IMG/VR virus record: IMGVR_UViG_3300036859_001048
Span: 1 to 38,600 of that record
Origin: a virus
DNA: 38,600 nucleotides
Strand: one strand, 5' to 3'
In this document: positions 1-7,162 of the stretch, piece by piece
Numbering within the stretch: position 1 is the stretch's first letter
Layout: the number at the start of each line of letters is the position of its first letter
Program-made: the position numbers and the translations under genes
Notes under the pieces: generated by a model
Databases searched by the model: none
What the model saw: the letters and a program-made list of their open reading frames with translations, nothing else
Told to the model about the DNA's origin: nothing

Positions 1-204
1 ATGACTCTGTCCCTTCGTGAGGCGGCCGGCCAGCTCGACCGACTGGCTATGGAGCTTCGGCGGGAGGCGGTCCGGAGACTCCGTCTTGAGGGCAAGACGT
101 TCGCCCAGATCGCTGCTGACCTGGGGATCTCCCGAGCCCGGGCGCATGAACTGTGGGTCGCCGGTCAGCAGCCGGTCCGCAAGAAGGCGCGGGTGGCCTC
201 GTGA
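1..204 (+). CDS. small helix-turn-helix protein
   Basis: This 67-residue protein is strongly basic in its middle. Residues about 31-53 (EGKTFAQIAADLGISRARAHELW) read as a helix-turn-helix like those in sigma region 4 and small phage regulators, so DNA binding is likely. The ATG is the first base of the window, so an upstream start outside the window cannot be excluded. The stop overlaps the GTG of the next gene (GTGA), which suggests translational coupling. The role is unknown; a regulator or a stand-alone HTH subunit both fit. Confidence 0.6.
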   Translation: MTLSLREAAGQLDRLAMELRREAVRRLRLEGKTFAQIAADLGISRARAHELWVAGQQPVRKKARVAS

Positions 205-374
205 CGATCGCGCCGTGCTGGCGTTGCGGGGCTCTGGCTCCTCTGACCTCGCACTACTGCCCGTCCATCCCGCTCTCGGTCGCCCTGTGTGACCGATGCT
301 CCTCCGACGCGCCGTCCTTGACCAAGGAGGATGCCTTCCGCGGGGGAGCGCCCGAGCCCCAGGTGGCGCCGTGA
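201..374 (+). CDS. small zinc-ribbon protein
   Basis: A 57-residue protein that starts at a GTG overlapping the previous stop. It has a CWRCGAL pair near the N terminus and a CDRC pair about 20 residues later, with another Cys between, which fits a four-Cys zinc ribbon. The reading frame also extends upstream to an ATG at 153. The overlapping GTG is preferred because it matches the coupled starts of the neighbouring genes. Its stop overlaps the GTG of the following gene. No specific function can be assigned. Confidence 0.5.
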   Translation: MTIAPCWRCGALAPLTSHYCPSIPLSVALCDRCSSDAPSLTKEDAFRGGAPEPQVAP

Positions 375-562
375 CGCACGGACACTCCGGCCACGCGATC
401 GGATGTCGGTGCGACATCTGCCGCGAGGGGCACCGCGTCTACACGGCCTCCTGGCGCGCCGCCAACCGCGAGCGCTACCGCGCCGTTCACCGCGCCTGGC
501 AGAGGCGGAACCCCGAGCGACGCACGCGCTACCGCCGGAGAGCGAGGGCCGCCATGACGTGA
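371..562 (+). CDS. small Cys/Arg-rich phage protein
   Basis: A 63-residue, very basic protein starting at a GTG that overlaps the previous stop. The N terminus has a HGHSGHAIGCRCDICREG core, in which a histidine-glycine lead-in is followed by CxCxxC. Similar short cores occur in small actinophage proteins and recur here at 7298 onward. The remainder is Arg-rich and probably helical (ANRERYRAVHRAWQRRNPERR), as in regions flanking HNH nucleases. No HNH catalytic residues are seen, so a nucleic-acid-binding role is only inferred. Confidence 0.5.
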   Translation: MTHGHSGHAIGCRCDICREGHRVYTASWRAANRERYRAVHRAWQRRNPERRTRYRRRARAAMT

Positions 563-564
563 AA

Positions 565-593
565 CGAGCCCCGCTCGGGCAGGGCGGGGCTCG
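565..593 (+). terminator. GC-rich hairpin, possible terminator
   Basis: CGAGCCCCGC (565-574) pairs perfectly with GCGGGGCTCG (584-593) around a 9-base loop. It lies 3 bases after the stop of the 371-562 gene and about 63 bases before the next ATG. There is no T tract, so it may act as a weak or factor-assisted terminator or as an mRNA-stabilising hairpin. Confidence 0.55.
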
Positions 594-656
594 AAGGGGC
601 AACGCCGGCCGCGGTTTCCGCGCAGCCGGCAGGGATTGTAACGGGGGGCGACGCCG

Positions 657-1088
657 ATGGGCAGCAGCACGGTGATCTACCAGAGCCGGCGGATCGACGG
701 CCGGCTGTACGTCGAGCGATTCGAGTTCCGGTGGAACCGGCTCATGATTTCCGCGCTCCAGCACGTCGTGCGTCACTCGCCGACCGGCTTCGAGTGCGGC
801 TACGGCGGGTCCGGCCCGGCAGATCTGGCGCGCTCGCTGCTGATCGACGCGTTGGGTGAAGAGGCGCTCTGCGCGCTCTGCGGAGGCACCCGCGCCGATC
901 CCGACGGGCAGGGTCGATGTATGGAGTGCTGGGGGCAGGGGTTCTCCTCCCTCGTCGAATCCAACTACCAGGCGCTGAAGCGAGACATCATCTCCACTCT
1001 TCCGCAGGACAGGGAATGGCGACTCTCAGCCCCTGAACTTCTTGATTGGCTTGGCCAGCGCTCCGCCCGCGAGGAGGCCCACCGATGA
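657..1088 (+). CDS. DUF6166 protein carrying a zinc ribbon
   Basis: A 143-residue protein. Residues about 44-62 (GFECGYGGSGPADLARSLL) carry the hallmark of the DUF6166 family of phage and bacterial proteins of unknown function. Directly after it, residues 72-91 form a CxxC...CxxC ribbon (CALC and CMEC) with Gly-rich spacing like a DnaJ-type zinc knuckle. The C terminus then resumes a helical region. The ATG is preceded by a G-rich Shine-Dalgarno-like stretch. The stop overlaps the next ATG (ATGA). The family is recognised by motif; the biochemical role is unknown. Confidence 0.7.
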   Translation: MGSSTVIYQSRRIDGRLYVERFEFRWNRLMISALQHVVRHSPTGFECGYGGSGPADLARSLLIDALGEEALCALCGGTRADPDGQGRCMECWGQGFSSLVESNYQALKRDIISTLPQDREWRLSAPELLDWLGQRSAREEAHR

Positions 1089-1648
1089 GGCGCTGCGCCC
1101 GCTGCCAGCTCACGAAGCTGGCCACGCCCGAGTACTTCGCTCGCAACCGTCGCGAGTCAGACGGCCTCAACCGATGGTGCAAGAGCTGCTATCGCGCCTA
1201 TTATGAAGAGAACCGTTCCCGATTCATCCAGCGCGCGCGCCTGTGGTCTGCAGCCAACCCTGACCGCTCTCGCGTCTCGGCCCGACGGTCTTTTGCCCGC
1301 TACTATAAACGGCGCCCCGACTTCTTCAGGGCCCGGGCCGCCAACCGACGCGCGAGGGTCCTGGGCATATGCGGCAGTCTGCACGAGGCTGATGTAATCC
1401 GAGTTTTCCACCGTCAGGGCGCCCTCTGCGCCTACTGCGGCAGTCATTTAGGTCCAGGGTGGAACCTGGATCATCGCGTTCCGCTATCGCGCGGCGGCAG
1501 CAATGCCGTTGGCAACATCTGTTGTGCCTGCGATCGGTGTAACAGCCGGAAACACTCGATGACGGACACGGAATTCCGCGCCTGGCTCGCCTCCCGGTCC
1601 GACCAGCCCGGGCGCACCGCGGCGCCGGCACGGGAGGCGGGGGTCTGA
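1085..1648 (+). CDS. HNH endonuclease
   Basis: A 187-residue protein. It has an N-terminal CxxC...CxxC ribbon (C4, C7, C32, C35), a long Arg-rich helical linker, and a C-terminal HNH domain. In the HNH domain, C115/C118 and C149/C152 would bind zinc, and D129-H130 and N144 supply the HNH signature (LDHRVPLSRGGSN). The N-terminal ribbon followed by a basic region is common in phage HNH nucleases. The ATG at 1085 overlaps the previous stop and is preferred over an in-frame ATG at 1046. It could be a free-standing homing nuclease or a nuclease used in phage DNA metabolism. Confidence 0.85.
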   Translation: MRRCARCQLTKLATPEYFARNRRESDGLNRWCKSCYRAYYEENRSRFIQRARLWSAANPDRSRVSARRSFARYYKRRPDFFRARAANRRARVLGICGSLHEADVIRVFHRQGALCAYCGSHLGPGWNLDHRVPLSRGGSNAVGNICCACDRCNSRKHSMTDTEFRAWLASRSDQPGRTAAPAREAGV

Positions 1649-1971
1649 TGCGCGCTCGCGAGACGGTCCCCGCCTCCCTGCCCACCCTGACCGAGGAGGG
1701 CCGGCGCGTGATGTTCGAGGGCCTCATGCGCACCTGGCGCCGGATCCAGAGGGCCCCCACGCCGGGGTGGCGCCGGCGTTACGAGGCGTGGCTCCGCGAG
1801 CGGACCGACCTCTACGAGCGGGCGACCGGGCGAGTCGTCTACCAATGCCAGCGCTGCGAGCGGCCCTACCGGACCCCGAGCGGGATGGTGACCAATCCCT
1901 TCGGCGTCGGCTACATCTGCCGCCCCACGTGCGGCCTGTGGCCGGTCGTCTATCGCGGGAGGTCGGCATGA
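1648..1971 (+). CDS. hypothetical protein with Cys pairs
   Basis: A 107-residue protein whose ATG shares one base with the previous stop. The N-terminal half is Arg-rich and helical. The C-terminal half has a YQCQRCERPY knuckle and, about 27 residues on, a YICRPTCG motif, giving a plausible four-Cys zinc ribbon. It is not recognised as a named family. It sits between the HNH nuclease and the annealing protein and overlaps the latter's ATG by four bases, so it belongs to the same early operon. Confidence 0.6.
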   Translation: MRARETVPASLPTLTEEGRRVMFEGLMRTWRRIQRAPTPGWRRRYEAWLRERTDLYERATGRVVYQCQRCERPYRTPSGMVTNPFGVGYICRPTCGLWPVVYRGRSA

Positions 1972-3095
1972 CCGAGCAGCCGGCCGAAGCCCCCACCGAG
2001 CTGGTCCGTCAGGAGGACGGCGAGAGCTTCTCGCTCCCTGCATTGATCGTCCGCGCGGCCGATCAGGTCGGCGTCGACCGCTGGGTTGCCTTCCAGGCCT
2101 TCAAGAACCGCTTTGCCGGCGCGCCGATCGAGATGGTGGCCGCGGCGCTGCACAAGGCGGCGAGCTACCAGCTCGACGTGCTCGAGGACCTCGACGTCTT
2201 CCAGCCCAAGGCCAACGAGCCGTGGCAGGTCGCGATCAAGGTCGACGGGCGCAAGAAGCTCGCGAAGCGCAACCCCCTGTTCCGCGCCTACACGACCACC
2301 GATCCCGAGCTTCGCAAGACGGGCGAGACGCAGGAGTGGTGGGTCCACTGCACCGTCTACTTCTGGGACGGCCGGCCCGAGTACCGCACCTTCGGGCGAT
2401 GCGGGCTCAAGGGGCAGCGGGGCGAGCGCTCCGGCGGTGGAAGCTACGACATCGCCTGGGCGCCCGAGATCGCGCGGGCGCGCGCCATCCGCAACGCGCT
2501 ACGTGACTGCTTTCCGGAGACAGCACAGGACCCGGCGCTCGAGCTCGCCTACGAGCGCTGGGAGGCCGTCAGGACCGGCCTCTTCTCGCCCGAGCGCGAC
2601 CAGCTTGCCGCAGGCGAGCCCGTGGCAGAGGGGGCGCCGGCTGCCCCTCCTGAGCCCGACCAGCCCAGCGATGAGGCCGGCGCCCCCGACTTTTCGCCCC
2701 CTGGACCAGGCGCTGGGGAGCCGGTGCCGGCGGAGACCCCGCCGGGCAGGCCGCAGCCGGCTCCCCAGCAGGGGACGGAGACGGGGACGGCCTCGCCGGG
2801 CGTCCCGCAGAAAGCCGCGCCCGGCGAGGCCGTCCAGGCCACCCTAGAGGGGACAATCGCCCCGCCGGTGCCTGGGCCTGACGCCGACCCGGAGCTCGAG
2901 CGGCGCATGGACATCGTGCGCAGGGTCGAGGAGCTGGCGCGGTTCGCCTTCCGTGACGACGAGCACCGCCGGCGCTGGTTCCGCGACGCCTTTCGCCTGC
3001 TGAAGGTCTCGGGCTACGGCGAGCTCTCCGAAGCTCAGCTCTCCGAGCTGGCGGCGATCCTCCAGGACCTGGCCGCGGAGAAGGGCAGTCGGTGA
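1968..3095 (+). CDS. probable RecT/Bet-like single-strand annealing protein
   Basis: A 375-residue protein. The N-terminal ~190 residues resemble RecT/Redbeta-type annealing proteins. A helical start (AFKNRFAGAPIEMVAAALHKA) precedes WQVAIKVDGRKKLAKRNP, comparable to the sidGl..iAer core. Then comes a strand with a polar Gly-rich insert (GRCGLKGQRGERSGGGS) and a helix IARARAIRNALRDCFPE, which matches the A..RA.R.afPe ending of the family. Residues about 205-300 are a Pro/Ala/Gly linker. Residues about 305-375 form a separate helical domain. The start at 1968 uses the ATGA overlap. Neighbouring replication genes and RusA support a recombination role. The assignment rests on motif pattern only; another DNA-binding protein is possible. 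Confidence 0.5.
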   Translation: MTEQPAEAPTELVRQEDGESFSLPALIVRAADQVGVDRWVAFQAFKNRFAGAPIEMVAAALHKAASYQLDVLEDLDVFQPKANEPWQVAIKVDGRKKLAKRNPLFRAYTTTDPELRKTGETQEWWVHCTVYFWDGRPEYRTFGRCGLKGQRGERSGGGSYDIAWAPEIARARAIRNALRDCFPETAQDPALELAYERWEAVRTGLFSPERDQLAAGEPVAEGAPAAPPEPDQPSDEAGAPDFSPPGPGAGEPVPAETPPGRPQPAPQQGTETGTASPGVPQKAAPGEAVQATLEGTIAPPVPGPDADPELERRMDIVRRVEELARFAFRDDEHRRRWFRDAFRLLKVSGYGELSEAQLSELAAILQDLAAEKGSR

Positions 3096-3430
3096 TCGCG
3101 AGCCTGGAGCAGATCCGGGCGGCGTGCCCGCACACCGCCTGCCAGGAGACGATCAGCGGGATCACCTACTGCGCCGACTGCGGCGTTGTCCTGCGCACCC
3201 GGCGCCCGCGCGCCGGGCGGGGGACGGTCGTCCGGACGGTCTCCGCGGATCCGGATCTCGTTCAGTTTCGGTGCTTGGAGTGCGGATTGGACACCGTCAG
3301 GCGATCCTGCGACGTCGCCGGCGGGCGCTGCCCGGACTGCGAGGCGCGTTACGACTCTTTAGATCCGGTCTCGGCGCGGGGACTCGATCCGTGGGGCGGC
3401 CGTCGCGGAGGGAGCGAGCCCGGCGCGTAG
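3092..3430 (+). CDS. double zinc-ribbon protein
   Basis: A 112-residue protein starting at a GTG that overlaps the previous stop. Two ribbon-like units are visible. The first is CPHTAC followed by YCADCGVVLR, residues about 12-33. The second is FRCLECGLDTVRRSCDVAGGRCPDCEARY, with its CxxC pairs about 20 residues apart. The C terminus is Gly/Arg-rich. The arrangement suggests a small nucleic-acid or protein adaptor; no named family was recognised. Confidence 0.6.
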   Translation: MIASLEQIRAACPHTACQETISGITYCADCGVVLRTRRPRAGRGTVVRTVSADPDLVQFRCLECGLDTVRRSCDVAGGRCPDCEARYDSLDPVSARGLDPWGGRRGGSEPGA

Positions 3431-3464
3431 GGAAGCGATCAGGTGCGTCGGGTCAACACGACAG

Positions 3465-3479
3465 CGGCTCGGGGAGCCG
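3465..3479 (+). other. short hairpin upstream of the 3495 gene
   Basis: CGGCTC-GGG-GAGCCG forms a 6-bp stem with a 3-base loop, about 15 bases before the ATG at 3495. It is immediately followed by a purine-rich GAGGAAGGGGAGAGG stretch that supplies the ribosome binding site. It might set translation efficiency or end upstream transcription; it is too short to decide. Confidence 0.3.
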
Positions 3480-3494
3480 AGGAAGGGGAGAGGC

Positions 3495-3818
3495 ATGCAA
3501 CTGTACAGGCAGGGTGACGTTCTCATCGTCGCCGAGAAGCATCTGCCGCTCGAGGCGGCCCGCCGCGTGCGACGCGAGGGATGGGCACTTGTCCTGGCTT
3601 ATGGCGAGGCGACCGGGCATTCGCACGCGATTCTCGACCGGGGCGCCGAGCTCTACGAGCTCGAGGGGGTCGAAGATCGGTTCCTGCGCGTGCTCGAAGA
3701 GGGCGGCGTCACGCTCACCCACCAGGAGCACGCACCGCTCGTCCTGCCGAAGGGCGACTACCGAGTGAGGACTCAGCGGGAGTACAGCCCCGAGGCGATC
3801 AGGCGGGTGGCGGACTAG
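3495..3818 (+). CDS. conserved phage protein with GEATGHSHAI motif
   Basis: A 107-residue protein of a type found in many phages. The marks are an N-terminal RQGDVLIV strand, a central GEATGHSHAI motif (residues about 36-45), a HQEHAPLVLPKGDYRV segment and a final QREYSPEAIRRVAD tail. The pattern of short strands with conserved His suggests a small beta-barrel, possibly metal-binding, but I know of no established activity. A good Shine-Dalgarno (GGAAGGGGAG) precedes the ATG. It ends one base before the GTG of the DUF6745 gene. Confidence 0.7.
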   Translation: MQLYRQGDVLIVAEKHLPLEAARRVRREGWALVLAYGEATGHSHAILDRGAELYELEGVEDRFLRVLEEGGVTLTHQEHAPLVLPKGDYRVRTQREYSPEAIRRVAD

Positions 3819-3819
3819 C

Positions 3820-5019
3820 GTGGCGACCGGGATCCCAGCCGAGGCCCGCGCGATTATCGACCGCCTCGAAGCGGTGTCGCGCCACGCCGACGATCCTCGA
3901 ATCAGGCGCCGAGACATCGAGGTCGCGCTCGCGGAGCACTTCCGCAGACTGGGTCTCACTCCCCTACCAGTCCGATGGGTCAGCGACGCCGAGATGGGGA
4001 TCCGCGCGGCCCGGAGCGCGGCCGAGAGCGCGGCCCGGAGCGCGGCCCGGAGCGCGGCCGGGAGCGCGGCCGAGAGCGCGGCCCGGAGCGCGGCCCGGAG
4101 CGCGGCCTGGAGCGCGGCCCGGAGCGCGGCCTGGAGCGCGGCCGAGAGCGCGGCCCGGAGCGCGGCCTGGAGCGCGGCCGAGAGCGCGGCCTGGAGCGCG
4201 GCCGAGAGCGCGGCCCGGAGCGCGGCCTGGAGCGCGGCCCGGAGCGCGGCCCGGAGCGCGGCCTGGAGCGCGGCCGAGAGCGCGGCCGAGAGCGCGGCCC
4301 GGAGCGCGGCCTGGAGCGCGGCCCGGAGCGCGGCCCGGAGCGCGGCCGAGAGCGCGGCCGAGAGCGCGGCCCGGAGCGCGGCCCGGAGCGCGGCCGAGAG
4401 CGCGGCCGAGAGCGCGGCCGAGAGCGCGGCCGAGAGCGCGGCCTGGAGCGCGGCCCATCCGGCGATCGCCAGCTGGATCGGGGTGTGGCTGCCCTTCGTG
4501 GACGCTTACGAGGCCGGGCTGTGGCTGTTCTGGGTTCTCGAGCGCGAAGTGATCGCGGTGCCGCGTCCTGCTCTCCACCTCGCTGGCGAACAGCTCCACC
4601 GTGAGGACGGCCCTGCCATTTGGTGGCCCGACGGCGCGCGCTACTTCTTCTGGCGGGGCGTCCAGGTCCCGTCCAAGGTCATCGAGACGCCGGCGGCTCT
4701 CAGGCCCGCCGAGATCCGCGACGAGCGCAACGCCGAGGTACGGCGGGTCATGCTCGAGCGGTTCGGAACCGAGCGCTTTATCCGCGAGTGCGGAGCAGAG
4801 CGCGTCCACGTAGACGAGTACGGCAGCTTGTGGCGCGCCGAGCTAGCAGGCGACGAGGCCCTTGTCATGGTCGAAGTCGTCAACTCAAGCCCTGAGCCCG
4901 ACGGGTCTTTCAAGAACTACTGGCTCCGCGTGCCTCCGAGCATCCGGACGGCCCGCGGGGCGGTCGCCTGGACCTTCGGGATGGAGCCGCGCGACTACCG
5001 ACCGAGAGTCCAGACCTGA
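3820..5019 (+). CDS. DUF6745 protein with an Ala-rich tetrapeptide repeat
   Basis: A 399-residue protein starting at GTG. Residues 1-60 are a helical N domain. Residues 65-212 are 37 consecutive xSAA tetrapeptides where x is R (15), E (13), W (8) or G (1). Residues about 213-399 match DUF6745: LHREDGPAIWWPDGARYFFWRGVQVP, ERNAEVRRVMLERFG, NSSPEPDGSFKNYWLRVPP and AVAWTFGMEPRDYRP. DUF6745 proteins commonly carry Ala-rich repeats before the domain. The function is unknown. The repeat would form a long Ala helix with charged and aromatic residues every fourth position. The repeat DNA leaves other frames open too, but the conserved flanks fix this frame. Confidence 0.8.
   Translation: MATGIPAEARAIIDRLEAVSRHADDPRIRRRDIEVALAEHFRRLGLTPLPVRWVSDAEMGIRAARSAAESAARSAARSAAGSAAESAARSAARSAAWSAARSAAWSAAESAARSAAWSAAESAAWSAAESAARSAAWSAARSAARSAAWSAAESAAESAARSAAWSAARSAARSAAESAAESAARSAARSAAESAAESAAESAAESAAWSAAHPAIASWIGVWLPFVDAYEAGLWLFWVLEREVIAVPRPALHLAGEQLHREDGPAIWWPDGARYFFWRGVQVPSKVIETPAALRPAEIRDERNAEVRRVMLERFGTERFIRECGAERVHVDEYGSLWRAELAGDEALVMVEVVNSSPEPDGSFKNYWLRVPPSIRTARGAVAWTFGMEPRDYRPRVQT
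4012..4455 (+). repeat. 12-bp tandem repeat, 37 units
   Basis: The sequence is 37 units of NNG-AGCGCGGCC. Nine bases per unit (AGCGCGGCC, coding Ser-Ala-Ala) are invariant in every unit, including wobble positions. Only the first two bases of the other codon vary (CGG, GAG, TGG, GGG). The array is in frame inside the DUF6745 gene. Because the unit is a multiple of three and stop-free, long shadow frames run through it in several frames on both strands. Confidence 0.95.
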
Positions 5020-5067
5020 CGGGGAACAGACGTTCCGCGACACCTTGGCGCGAGGGAAGGAGTGGCA

Positions 5068-5295
5068 ATGGCAAAGACCCGACAGCAGACGCTCTTCGAC
5101 GGGCAGCCCGTCCGTTCGACCGCCTTCAAGGTGACCGGCGCGATCAAGGACGACACGGCCGAGCGGCTCCAGCTCGGTGACGCCGTCGAGATCACCGTCT
5201 CCTCCCACGTTGAGCAGATCGTGCACTACCGCAACGAGGCGGGCGAGCTCGTCCGCCAGTACGTGCTCAAGGCGGACACGGCCAAGATCGGGTGA
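5068..5295 (+). CDS. small conserved phage protein, unknown
   Basis: A 75-residue protein. The ATG at 5068 is chosen over a GTG two codons upstream because GGGAAGGAG (5054-5062) gives the better ribosome-binding-site spacing. It starts with a MAKTRQQTLFDG segment, then a beta-rich domain (AFKVTGAIKDDTAERLQLGDAVEITVSSHVEQIVHYRNEAGELVRQYVLKAD). The pattern of a GD.VEI strand and an R..VLKAD ending is seen in small actinophage proteins near replication genes. No activity is known to me. The stop overlaps the next ATG. Confidence 0.6.
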   Translation: MAKTRQQTLFDGQPVRSTAFKVTGAIKDDTAERLQLGDAVEITVSSHVEQIVHYRNEAGELVRQYVLKADTAKIG

Positions 5296-5420
5296 TGCGT
5301 ATGGACTTCAGCTACGAAGGCGACGCGCGCGAGTGCTCGAGGTGCGGGCAGCTGATCGAATCCGGAGACATCGCGGTCGAGGAGGGAGAGGACGAGATCG
5401 TCCATGAGGACTGCGCCTGA
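5295..5420 (+). CDS. 41-residue Cys/His zinc-knuckle protein
   Basis: The ATG at 5295 overlaps the previous stop (TGATG); a second in-frame ATG at 5301 is also possible. The peptide has CSRCGQLIESGD followed by an acidic stretch and a VHEDC ending, giving a C-x2-C...H-x2-C metal site. Its last 17 bases overlap the start of the helicase gene. It is acidic and very short, and could be a helicase accessory or an inhibitor; nothing more can be said. Confidence 0.5.
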   Translation: MRMDFSYEGDARECSRCGQLIESGDIAVEEGEDEIVHEDCA

Positions 5421-6891
5421 CACCGCGCCGCCGCCCCACGACCTCGCGGCCGAGCAGTCGGTGCTCGGCTCGATGATGCTCTCGGCGAAGGCCGCGGCCG
5501 CGATCGTCGAGGCTCTCGAGGCCGACTCCTTCTATCCCGAGGCGCATCGGCTGATCTTCGACGCCGGCCAGGCCCTGCTGGCCTCCGGGCGAGCAACCGA
5601 CGCGGTCACGGTCGCGACTGAGCTCCGCCAGCGGGGGCACCTCGAGAAGGTGGGCGGCCATGTCTATCTGCACACGCTGGTCGCCGCTCCACCCCTGGTC
5701 TCCAACGCGACCCACTACGCGCAGATCGTCGGGGAGCTCGCGCGCGCTCGGAGAGCTGACGCGGCAGCGATTCACTTTCGGCAGGAGCTCGCCGGCGGGC
5801 GCCCCTCGGCCGATGCCATCACCGGGCTGCGCACGAAGCTCGACGCGCTCGGGGGCGAGGCCAAGGCCTTCCGGCTCAGGCCCAAATCTGCCTTCGAGAT
5901 CCTGTCAAGACCCCCGACGGACGTCGTGACCCGACTGATGGAGCCCTCGATCATCGTGGCAGGCGGCATCACCGTGCTCGCGGCACCGACCAAGGTGGGA
6001 AAGACGAACCTGTGGATGCACATCTCCTGGGCGCTCACCGAAGGCAGGACGCTTTTCGGCTGCCTCGAGGTCGAGCGCCCCGTGACCGTTCTGCTTTTGG
6101 AGCTGGAGCTGGCCGAGCCGGTGATCGCCGAGCGGCTGGGCGCCCTCTCGGGGCAGCTCGGCTGGTCGACCGAGGCTCTGAAGCGCTTCTCGGTCGCTTG
6201 CTCGAGGTATCTGCCGGTCGACGTGGAAAGCGGCGAGCGGGACATCATGGAGGCGATCGAAATCATGGATCCGCGCCCGGAGTTCGTGATCCTGGACTCC
6301 TTCAACGCTGCGGTGCTCGGCGATCCGGACAAGACCTCGGACGCGAGACGCGCCATGGGAGCGCTGCGCCGGATCCAGGAACGGACGGGCGTCGCATTCG
6401 GGCTCACATCCGAGATCCGCAAGTTGCCGTCGGGCCAGCCCCGGCGCTGGACGATCGACGACCTCAAGGGGAACAACACCCTCGCCTACGACTGCGACAC
6501 GCTGATCCTGCTCAAGCCGCTCAGCGATGACCGGCGCCGACTCGCCGTGCACTTCGAAGGCATTCGCCACGGGGACGTCCCCGACTCCTTCACGTTGGTT
6601 CGCGATGGGCTCGACTTCACGACCGTCCGGGATCGGCCGGTTGAGCGGGCTGATGCCACCGCGAAGGAGGAGCTCGAGGAGTGGGTCACAAAGGTCGTCG
6701 CCGTGGTCCTCGAGCGGGGTCCGATCAGCAAGACGAAGCTTCGTCGTGCCGTCGGCGGAGCGACCCGCAAGATCGACGACGCCCTCAACGAGGCAACGGA
6801 ACGCGGCCACGTACAGCGTTCGGAGGTCGGGTACATCATCCCCGCGGACGACCCGTCGTCACCCCTGACTCTGCCGGTGGAGTCATCGTGA
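5404..6891 (+). CDS. replicative helicase, DnaB N-domain joined to a RepA-like ATPase
   Basis: A 495-residue protein. Residues about 10-115 match the DnaB N-terminal domain (PHDLAAEQSVLGSMMLS, FYPEAHRLIFDA, GGHVYLHTLVAAPP). Residues about 155-400 are a RecA-fold ATPase of the AAA_25/RepA kind, with Walker A APTKVGKT (194-201, first Gly replaced by Ala) and Walker B EFVILDSF (293-300). A Lys/Gln-containing strand (DLKGNNTLAYDCDTLILL) follows. The C-terminal ~75 residues look like a winged helix (EEWVTKVVAVVLERGPISKTKLRRAV). The first part should contact primase; the ATPase would unwind DNA at the fork. The start overlaps the preceding mini-gene by 17 bases. Confidence 0.8.
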   Translation: MRTAPDTAPPPHDLAAEQSVLGSMMLSAKAAAAIVEALEADSFYPEAHRLIFDAGQALLASGRATDAVTVATELRQRGHLEKVGGHVYLHTLVAAPPLVSNATHYAQIVGELARARRADAAAIHFRQELAGGRPSADAITGLRTKLDALGGEAKAFRLRPKSAFEILSRPPTDVVTRLMEPSIIVAGGITVLAAPTKVGKTNLWMHISWALTEGRTLFGCLEVERPVTVLLLELELAEPVIAERLGALSGQLGWSTEALKRFSVACSRYLPVDVESGERDIMEAIEIMDPRPEFVILDSFNAAVLGDPDKTSDARRAMGALRRIQERTGVAFGLTSEIRKLPSGQPRRWTIDDLKGNNTLAYDCDTLILLKPLSDDRRRLAVHFEGIRHGDVPDSFTLVRDGLDFTTVRDRPVERADATAKEELEEWVTKVVAVVLERGPISKTKLRRAVGGATRKIDDALNEATERGHVQRSEVGYIIPADDPSSPLTLPVESS

Positions 6892-7162
6892 GTCAGGGCA
6901 CGTCAGCGCGCGCTCTCAGGGTTCGTGGTGCGCCCCCCATGACTCCTGCGGTTTTGCCTCAAAACCCCTGCTCAAGGCCATGGGCAGCCTTGCGTGACCT
7001 ACCTGACCCCCCCGGAGGGGGGGGGTCAGGTATGGGGGCTTCGCCCCGCGGTCAAGCTGCGGGACTGCCCGGCGGCCGTCAGCCCGTCAGCGCCGCCCGC
7101 TGGCATGGGCCCGCTCGCAGGGGCGACAAGCTTGCTCTTCGACCACCACGCGCGGTGGGCGC
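6892..7162. other. hairpin-rich segment, coding doubtful
   Basis: About 270 bases between the helicase stop and the GTG at 7163. A GTG-started frame (6888-7166, 92 codons) is open across it and overlaps both neighbours, but its Pro/Gly/Arg-rich product has no domain-like pattern. The DNA instead shows three consecutive hairpins: GGTTTTG/CAAAACC (6950-6966, loop CCT), ACCTGACCCCCCC/GGGGGGGTCAGGT (7001-7031) and GGGGC/GCCCC (7035-7047). Candidate roles are a terminator cluster, a replication initiation region or processing signals for the tRNA that follows. I cannot choose between these from sequence. Confidence 0.5.
7001..7031. repeat. 13-bp inverted repeat with GGAGG loop
   Basis: ACCTGACCCCCCC (7001-7013) is fully complementary to GGGGGGGTCAGGT (7019-7031), leaving the five-base loop GGAGG (7014-7018). 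This is the strongest hairpin in the segment. No T tract follows. A second, 5-bp hairpin (7035-7047) starts four bases later. Confidence 0.85.

Noticed and set aside
4012-4455. CRISPR array or diversity-generating variable repeat
   Set aside because: The 12-bp units have no spacers and the variation is not adenine-specific. No reverse transcriptase or Cas gene is in the window.
3581-4809. Long frames on both strands through the 12-bp repeat
   Set aside because: They arise because the repeat has no stops in these frames. The flanking conserved DUF6745 residues support only the frame from 3820.
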